From a virus: DNA of 64,000 nt. Where the stretch lies: the IMG/VR virus record IMGVR_UViG_3300020477_000990, positions 264,150 through 328,149 of that record; one strand, given 5' to 3'. The first letter of the stretch is position 1; every line of letters begins with the position of its first letter. Below the pieces are notes generated by a model. It made no database searches and was not told the origin of the DNA. It was given only the letters and a program-made list of their open reading frames with translations. This document shows, in pieces, positions 59,702-64,000 of the stretch. The translations under genes were made by a program, and so were the position numbers.

Positions 59702-60634
59702 ATGAGAATATTTCCAAGCAAGGCTTTAATAGGCTTTTTAGCAGTAATATTTGCGTTTGTATTAGTCAGTTGTAGTGAAGCTGAAGCTGTAGAGACAAAA
59801 ATCTACGGTACGTTTAACTACAAATTGAGTAATGACGAGAATAGTTCTGGTACAAGTCATTTAAAGGCTGAAAACAACTCATCGTTGGTAGGCATTGACG
59901 CCGCTGAAGATATTGGCGAAGGCATAACTGGCTTTGCTAAATTAGAAGTAGGTGTTGATACTGATGATGGCAATAACAATCCTTTTGATTCACGTTTAGC
60001 TTATGTAGGCTTAAACTTTGGTCAACTAGGATCGATATCTGCAGGACGTCAGTCATCTCCATTTACTGATAATGTAAGTGGAATAACAAATGTATTTGAA
60101 GTTTATGGTTCAGGTGCAGATCAAAATTTGTTCACACGTGATGCAAATACGATCGCATACTCGAATCAAATGGCGGGAATTACATTTGATGGTCTAGCAA
60201 AGATAGACGGTTCTACAGGTAAGAATGGGATAGATGTTTCAGAAGCAACAGCTACCTATTCTACATTTGGAGTAACTGTAAGTGGTGGTGTATCAAATGA
60301 TCATGTAAATGATATTGATTACTACGGCGCTGGAGTATCTTATGATGCTTCGTCAATGGGTGTACCTGTAAGTGTAGGTTATACTTACACATATAAGGAT
60401 GCCGCAACTGATGTTACAGGCAATGAAATCATTGGATCTTATTCTGTTAGTAATGATTTAAAAGTTACTGGTGGATACGGTAAAATCGAAGATTCAACTG
60501 CATTTTATACAGCAGGAGCATCATATGGAATAACTGGTTCATTATCAACGTATGTTGAATATGAGCATCAAAACAAAACTGGATCAAATAACGATACAGA
60601 CAGTTATTCTACCGGTCTTAAATTTACATTCTAA
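59702..60634 (+). CDS. Phage-encoded outer-membrane porin
   Basis: 310 residues, a Gram-negative trimeric-porin type. Signal peptide (residues 1-30) with a lipobox-like LVSC and an AEA-type cleavage site, mature start VETKIYGTFNYKLSN, repeated beta strands with the loop-3-like stretch GRQSSPFTDNVSGI, and a C-terminal aromatic strand ending in Phe (YSTGLKFTF) needed for assembly by BAM. Expressed strongly (promoter, Shine-Dalgarno). It may exclude further phages, replace a receptor, or aid nutrient uptake. Confidence 0.9.
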   Translation: MRIFPSKALIGFLAVIFAFVLVSCSEAEAVETKIYGTFNYKLSNDENSSGTSHLKAENNSSLVGIDAAEDIGEGITGFAKLEVGVDTDDGNNNPFDSRLAYVGLNFGQLGSISAGRQSSPFTDNVSGITNVFEVYGSGADQNLFTRDANTIAYSNQMAGITFDGLAKIDGSTGKNGIDVSEATATYSTFGVTVSGGVSNDHVNDIDYYGAGVSYDASSMGVPVSVGYTYTYKDAATDVTGNEIIGSYSVSNDLKVTGGYGKIEDSTAFYTAGASYGITGSLSTYVEYEHQNKTGSNNDTDSYSTGLKFTF

Positions 60635-60646
60635 TTTAAGGCTCTT

Positions 60647-60696
60647 TCAAGAACGTCTTGATCAAAGGGGAGGTTGGTATTTTACCAGCTTTCCTC
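60647..60696 (+). terminator. Two stem-loops after the porin gene
   Basis: TCAAGA-ACG-TCTTGA (60647-60661) and a longer imperfect hairpin with TGGTA/TACCA core (60663-60696). No T-run. The second hairpin runs into the rpiB -35 box. Probable 3' end or stabiliser of the porin mRNA. Confidence 0.45.
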
Positions 60697-60725
60697 TTGA
60701 CAAATTGCATATCGGTAAATATAAT
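60697..60725 (+). promoter_or_regulatory. Sigma70-type promoter, leaderless configuration
   Basis: TTGACA at 60697-60702, 17-nt spacer, TATAAT at 60720-60725, 6 nt before the rpiB ATG at 60732. Confidence 0.7.
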
Positions 60726-60731
60726 ATACAT

Positions 60732-61196
60732 ATGAAAACTATTGATCTTATTCTAGGTTCTGATCATAGAGGCCTAGAATTAAAACATGAATTGCTAGAT
60801 TGGATATCACCGGACGATATCGAAAACGAAACAAAGTTTGATGTGGCGGTAATACAAAATTTAAAACCACATGATAATAAAAAACCTGTTGACTATCCAG
60901 ATGTATTAAAAGAGTTTGGACATTATTTTGATATATACAATCATGGTATATTAATATGTGGATCTGGATTTGGTATGTGTATTGGTGCAAATAGATTTAA
61001 AAATGTTAGAGCAGTAGTTTGTAGAGATGTATTTGATGTTGAACAGGCTAGACAACATAACAATATGAATGTATTATGTATGGGTGCAGATTATACAGAT
61101 TTTGATACAGCAAAATATATGGTTGAAGCTTTCTTTACAGAAAAGTTTGAAGGTGGTAGACATTTGCGTAGAGTTAAAAAGTTAGGTAAGTTATGA
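60732..61196 (+). CDS. rpiB: Ribose-5-phosphate isomerase B
   Basis: 154 residues, full RpiB/LacAB length. ILGSDHRGLELKHELLDWI, VDYPDVLKEFG, GILICGSGFGMCIGANRFKN (catalytic Cys and anion hole), FDVEQARQHNNMNVLCMGA, and FEGGRHLRRVKKL. It interconverts ribulose-5-P and ribose-5-P. The product is the substrate of the phage PRPP synthetase at 45125. The ATG at 60732 is chosen over longer in-frame starts because of the promoter and homology. Confidence 0.93.
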   Translation: MKTIDLILGSDHRGLELKHELLDWISPDDIENETKFDVAVIQNLKPHDNKKPVDYPDVLKEFGHYFDIYNHGILICGSGFGMCIGANRFKNVRAVVCRDVFDVEQARQHNNMNVLCMGADYTDFDTAKYMVEAFFTEKFEGGRHLRRVKKLGKL

Positions 61197-61528
61197 GTGA
61201 TTTAGTAGTACTTCATATAATTGATCGTAAAGGTGAGAAACGCACAATAGAAGCAGAAGTTGGTAAAACTTTAAAAGATGTTATAGCAAAAGAAATTGAA
61301 ATGGATCATTTTGGTGACTGTGGAGGTTGTTGTGCCTGTGCAACTTGTCATTTGTATATTGAATCAAGTATGGCATGGTCATTAAATGGTCATCATGAAT
61401 TAGGTGAAGAAGAAAAAGATATGCTTGAAATGACAGACAACGTTACTACAGAATCTAGATTAGGTTGCCAAGTAGAAATAAATCCTCAAATGGATGGAAT
61501 GACAATAACAGTAGCACAAGATATTTAA
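61193..61528 (+). CDS. fdx: 2Fe-2S ferredoxin (adrenodoxin/Isc type)
   Basis: 111 residues. Cluster ligands GDCGGCCACATCHLYI (CxxxxCxxC pattern) with the fourth Cys in SRLGCQVEI. The family carries electrons in Fe-S assembly and to monooxygenases or radical enzymes. It could feed the phage radical SAM or 2OG-type enzymes. Overlaps rpiB by 4 nt and DenV by 1 nt. Confidence 0.93.
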   Translation: MSDLVVLHIIDRKGEKRTIEAEVGKTLKDVIAKEIEMDHFGDCGGCCACATCHLYIESSMAWSLNGHHELGEEEKDMLEMTDNVTTESRLGCQVEINPQMDGMTITVAQDI

Positions 61529-61929
61529 TGACAAGAATTAATTTAATAGAGCCTAATAAATTAACTAATCAACATTTAGTTGCAGAATATAGAGAAATTT
61601 TTATGGTTGGATCATCTTTACAAAGATCATTAAAATCACCTAGTTGGGAAAAAACAAAAAATACACTTCCTACTGAATTTACATTAAATGGTGGTCATGT
61701 TAAATTTTTTTATAACAAAGGAAAATATTTAAGTAAAAGATATTTAAAACTTATTAAAGAAATGAAACGTAGAGGTATGAATCCTGATCCAAATCGCAAA
61801 TTTAAAAAAGAACAATGGCCTAATGAATTATATAAAGATTGGCATCCAACAAGTAAAGATATAAAAATAATTAAAAAACGAATAGAAGAAAAAATAAATT
61901 TAAAACCTGATTGGTATAGATATGGTTGA
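61528..61929 (+). CDS. denV: Pyrimidine-dimer DNA glycosylase (T4 endonuclease V)
   Basis: 133 residues (T4 DenV: 138). After the initiator Met comes TRINLIEPNKLTNQHLVAEY, carrying the catalytic Thr 2, Arg 3 and the Glu 23 region; then GGHVKFFYNKGKYLSKRY and the C-terminal KPDWYRYG. It removes UV-made pyrimidine dimers and nicks the backbone. Start at 61528 overlaps the ferredoxin stop. A diagnostic T4-type gene. Confidence 0.93.
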   Translation: MTRINLIEPNKLTNQHLVAEYREIFMVGSSLQRSLKSPSWEKTKNTLPTEFTLNGGHVKFFYNKGKYLSKRYLKLIKEMKRRGMNPDPNRKFKKEQWPNELYKDWHPTSKDIKIIKKRIEEKINLKPDWYRYG

Positions 61930-62863
61930 AAAATCACAATACACAGAATCAAATACAGAGTTTAAGCGAAATGGAAACTCAATTTATAATGGTGAGTTTT
62001 TATCATACTTACTTGATAAAGATTTTTTTAATACAGCATTAAAAGAAGATGTAATGTGTCAACAGAAGTTTGTTGATTACTATCCAGACTGGGTGTGTAG
62101 TAGTACATTAAATTGTATTCGCGGTTTATCTACGTTCAACTATCGTTTTCCATCAGTTGGAGTTACACAATCATTAGACGAATTTCATTATACAATATTA
62201 GAAGAACATAGAACGTTAAGAATGTTTAGGGGTGAATATCCTTACAACAGAGATGTACATAAATTTTTTAATGATGTACAATCTAATTTTATAGATGATA
62301 GACCTTTACAAAAAAATGATGCAGTTATTATAAGTTGTCCATTTAGTGGTACAGGATCCACGCATGAAAAAATGAATGAAATGCTTGATCAAGCATTAGA
62401 ACTTAAAGTTCCAGTTTTTGTTGATATGGCCTGGTTTGGAACGTGTGCTAATATTGATATAGATTTATCACATTTAGCAATACAAGAAGTTGCGTTCTCT
62501 ACAACTAAAGGATTGTGTACCGGTGATTACAGGGCTGGTATAAGGTTTAGTAGGCATGGAAAAGTAGATTATACATCAGGAGAACGTAAAGATAGATTAG
62601 CCTTACAGGCTGATTGGACTCATGGCTGTCATCTTAATACTAGAATTAGTTTAGAATTAATGGCACATTTTGGTCCAGATCATCAATGGAATAAATATAG
62701 CAAAGCACAAAAGCAAGTTTGTGAAACATATAATTTAACACCAAGTAATTGTGTCCATATAGCATTAGGTGATGAAAATTGGTTGCAATTCAATAGAGAT
62801 AAATTGTATAATAGAGTAAATATAGGTAAAGTTGTAAAAAGAACACATGGGCAAAGTAATTGA
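61922..62863 (+). CDS. PLP-dependent aminotransferase-like protein
   Basis: 313 residues, shorter than a normal aminotransferase (about 380-400). VFVDMAWFGTCANID fits the Asp/aromatic PLP-contact strand, and EVAFSTTKGLCTGDYRAG has a Ser-Thr-Lys like the PLP lysine of fold type I. The N- and C-terminal parts are unusual. It is probably a degenerate or specialised member. Overlaps DenV by 8 nt. Confidence 0.6.
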   Translation: MVEKSQYTESNTEFKRNGNSIYNGEFLSYLLDKDFFNTALKEDVMCQQKFVDYYPDWVCSSTLNCIRGLSTFNYRFPSVGVTQSLDEFHYTILEEHRTLRMFRGEYPYNRDVHKFFNDVQSNFIDDRPLQKNDAVIISCPFSGTGSTHEKMNEMLDQALELKVPVFVDMAWFGTCANIDIDLSHLAIQEVAFSTTKGLCTGDYRAGIRFSRHGKVDYTSGERKDRLALQADWTHGCHLNTRISLELMAHFGPDHQWNKYSKAQKQVCETYNLTPSNCVHIALGDENWLQFNRDKLYNRVNIGKVVKRTHGQSN

Positions 62864-63065
62864 TTTAATAAAGCATCCAAAATATATTAAAAAGATGATG
62901 CATGAAAAAGAGCTAAAGCAACGTATAATTAGTTTAGAAGAATTTTATAAGCATTTTGCTCATTTAGAAAAATTAAATAAAGAAGTACATAAGTTAAACA
63001 AAAGAGTTGAAAAGAAATTAGATAAGCTACTTTCTAAAAAAGATAAACCAGATGGCAAAAAATAA
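62847..63065 (+). CDS. Small coiled-coil protein (72 aa)
   Basis: 72 residues, Lys-rich helix with heptad pattern (LEEFYKHFAHLEKLNKEVHK). No family recognised. Overlaps both neighbours (17 and 14 nt). Confidence 0.55.
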   Translation: MGKVIDLIKHPKYIKKMMHEKELKQRIISLEEFYKHFAHLEKLNKEVHKLNKRVEKKLDKLLSKKDKPDGKK

Positions 63066-63267
63066 ACCTAAAACTAAAAAACCATATTTAAAAGTTAGAC
63101 TAGTACCAGAAGATTCTAAAATGAAAGACCATGCGTTTTATTATTACGCAATGAAGCCAACTAAAGGCGAAAAGAAAAATCAAAAATTAAGAGTAAGAAA
63201 ATACGATCCAATAACAAGAGAGCACATTTGGTGGGTTGAAAAAAAATTACCTCCGCATAGTAAATAA
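63052..63267 (+). CDS. rpmG: Ribosomal protein bL33-like
   Basis: 71 residues. The C-terminal 45 match bL33 by eye: HAFYYYAMKPTKGEKKNQKL then RVRKYDPITREHIWWVEKKL, against the bacterial FYTT-KN-R ... L-LKKYDP-R-HV-YKE pattern. It has no Cys, so it is the zinc-free form. The N-terminus is longer and basic. Located before the SET methyltransferase. bL33 lies near the E site of the 50S. Call is by pattern only. Confidence 0.65.
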   Translation: MAKNKPKTKKPYLKVRLVPEDSKMKDHAFYYYAMKPTKGEKKNQKLRVRKYDPITREHIWWVEKKLPPHSK

Positions 63268-63278
63268 AAATTCCACAT

Positions 63279-63746
63279 ATGAAAAAACTTTGGTATCAGA
63301 AACGATCATCTGTTGAAGGAAATGGACTTTTTGCTAATCGATATATTGGTAAAGGTAAAAGAGTTATTCAATATACCGGTGATAAAGTTAAAAAGAAAAT
63401 TGGGTATAAACGAGCAGAAAAACATTTACCAAAAATTTTTATATTTGAATTGAATCATCATTATCTTATTGATGGTAAAGTTAGATGGAATCCTGCTAGA
63501 TTTATAAATCATTCATGTAATCCAAATTGTGATATAGAAATAGAAAATAATGAAATTTGGGTAATATCTAAAAAAAATATCAGAAAGCATCAAGAGTTAA
63601 ATTATAATTATGGTTATGCATTTGATACTGTTGACGTTAAAGATCATCCTTGTAAGTGTGGAGCCAAAAATTGTGTAGGATATATTTTAGATGAAGATGA
63701 TTGGCCAAAGTTAAAGAAATTCAAGAAAAAATTGACAAAAGTATAG
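63279..63746 (+). CDS. SET-domain protein lysine methyltransferase
   Basis: 155 residues, a compact SET domain: VEGNGLFANRYIGKGKRVI, IQYTGD, the knot RFINHSCNPNCDIEI, and LNYNYGYAF, then a post-SET cysteine set CKCGAKNC. All SAM-binding and substrate-channel motifs are present. SET enzymes methylate lysines of proteins, including ribosomal proteins. Adjacent to bL33-like and, in the same genome, uL11. The target is unknown. Confidence 0.9.
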   Translation: MKKLWYQKRSSVEGNGLFANRYIGKGKRVIQYTGDKVKKKIGYKRAEKHLPKIFIFELNHHYLIDGKVRWNPARFINHSCNPNCDIEIENNEIWVISKKNIRKHQELNYNYGYAFDTVDVKDHPCKCGAKNCVGYILDEDDWPKLKKFKKKLTKV

Positions 63747-63761
63747 AAATGTATTATAGTA
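63732..63761 (+). promoter_or_regulatory. Promoter for RNase P RNA and tRNA-Ala
   Basis: TTGACA at 63732-63737 and TATAGT at 63756-63761 (18-nt spacer), or the overlapping TATTAT at 63752. A late-type AGTAAATA lies at 63758-63765. Both predict a start at 63768-63771, at the 5' base of helix P1. Confidence 0.6.
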
Positions 63762-63768
63762 AATACAT

Positions 63769-63922
63769 TAGCATAATCGGGCTATCGCTGGTAACAGAGG
63801 AAAGTCAGGACACAGGCAGATATGTGCAAGTCCAAATAGATTGTCAACGACTGCCAGGACAACGGGTAGGACGCAAAGATAAATGGTAGCAATGAACAGA
63901 ATCCTGCTTATGAATTATGCTA
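63769..63922 (+). ncRNA. rnpB: RNase P RNA, minimal form lacking the specificity domain
   Basis: P1: TAGCATAAT (63769-63777) pairs perfectly with ATTATGCTA (63914-63922). P2: GCTATC (63781-63786) with GGTAGC (63885-63890). P3: CTG-GTAA-CAG (63788-63797). Conserved region I is GAGGAAAGTC. P4: 63802-63810 (AAGTCAGGA) pairs with TCCTGCTT (63902-63909) leaving the universal bulged U, with compensating changes from the usual CCGGG/CCCGG. P5 CACA/TGTG encloses only an 8-nt loop where the S domain (P7-P14) should be. The conserved CAAGTCCAAATAG, P15 TTGTC/GACAA, CGGGTAGG, GATAAATGG and AACAGAATCCTGCTTAT follow. P6, P16, P17 and P18 are absent. 154 nt against about 375. Confidence 0.88.
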
Positions 63923-63925
63923 TGT

Positions 63926-64000
63926 GGGGGATTAGCTCAGCTGGGAGAGCGCCTGATTTGCATTCAGGAGGTCAGCGGTTCGATCCCGCTATCCTCCACC
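63926..64000 (+). tRNA. tRNA-Ala (TGC), last base beyond the window
   Basis: Cloverleaf: acceptor GGGGGAT/ATCCTCC, anticodon stem CCTGA/TCAGG with loop TTTGCAT, T-arm AGCGG/CCGCT, discriminator A, then CC; the final A of CCA is outside the window. It starts 3 nt after P1 of the RNase P RNA, so they share a transcript. Confidence 0.96.

Noticed and set aside
63701-63889. A 62-aa reading frame over the end of the SET gene and the RNase P RNA
   Set aside because: It lies on the RNase P RNA, whose helices and conserved blocks explain the sequence; no ribosome-binding site.
1-64000. CRISPR array or insertion sequence
   Set aside because: No regularly spaced repeats or transposase seen.
1-64000. 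Bacterial chromosome instead of phage
   Set aside because: Host-like genes (fusA, dnaK, clpX) are mixed with DenV, DexA, T4-type ligase, fibre protein and late promoters in short overlapping units.

Overview
The window is part of the genome of a large T4-like phage. The case rests on genes that are phage-specific or T4-type: a DenV pyrimidine-dimer glycosylase (61528-61929), a DexA exonuclease (49724-50302), a T4-type ATP-dependent DNA ligase (40694-42004), a virion fibre-like protein (46835-48031), T4 late-promoter octamers (TATAAATA) directly upstream of genes on both strands, tightly overlapping genes nearly all on the + strand, and seven tRNA genes. The DNA is strongly AT-rich. The phage carries a porin, an SbmA/BacA-type transporter and marine-phage-type accessory genes, so the host is Gram-negative and could be a low-GC marine alphaproteobacterium such as SAR11. 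That host assignment is inference. No stretch above 300 bases lacks a gene.

Layout. 1-5.1 kb: glycosyltransferase end, small genes, thermonuclease, then a translation block (EF-G, Smr, two cold-shock proteins, uL11). 5.2-9.4 kb: QueD, a methyltransferase, a membrane coiled-coil gene with a probable -1 frameshift site, and a split radical SAM gene. 9.4-17 kb: ClpX, IF-3, bS21, NadE, SpeD, three tRNAs, a radical SAM gene, Hsp20, DnaK. 17-23.5 kb: MotA/ExbB-like trio, ClpS, SbmA-like transporter, SufT, aldehyde dehydrogenase, ClpP. 23.7-35.2 kb: glycosyltransferase- and methyltransferase-like genes, then four radical SAM genes with an amidinotransferase and a tandem 2OG-Fe(II) oxygenase. 35.3-39.4 kb: two exported proteins, a membrane protein and the only minus-strand gene (radical SAM). 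39.5-46.7 kb: replication and nucleotide genes (ligase, GMP reductase, PRPP synthetase). 46.8-51.5 kb: fibre protein, small membrane proteins, DexA, nitroreductase-like protein. 51.5-58.8 kb: a row of proteins sharing a short N-terminus that resembles the T4 capsid-targeting sequence. 58.9-64 kb: small membrane protein, tRNA-Thr, porin, RpiB, ferredoxin, DenV, aminotransferase-like protein, bL33-like protein, SET methyltransferase, RNase P RNA and tRNA-Ala.

How it works together. The phage appears to remodel host translation (EF-G, IF-3, uL11, bS21, bL33, tRNAs and its own drastically reduced RNase P RNA) and proteostasis (ClpX, ClpP, ClpS, DnaK, Hsp20). It also supplies precursors: RpiB to PRPP synthetase, GMP reductase, NadE, and SpeD for polyamines. 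Many promoters place the -10 element exactly 6 nt before an ATG, so many mRNAs should be leaderless. The radical SAM/amidinotransferase cluster, with SufT and ferredoxin as possible Fe-S support, looks like an undescribed biosynthetic or modification pathway.
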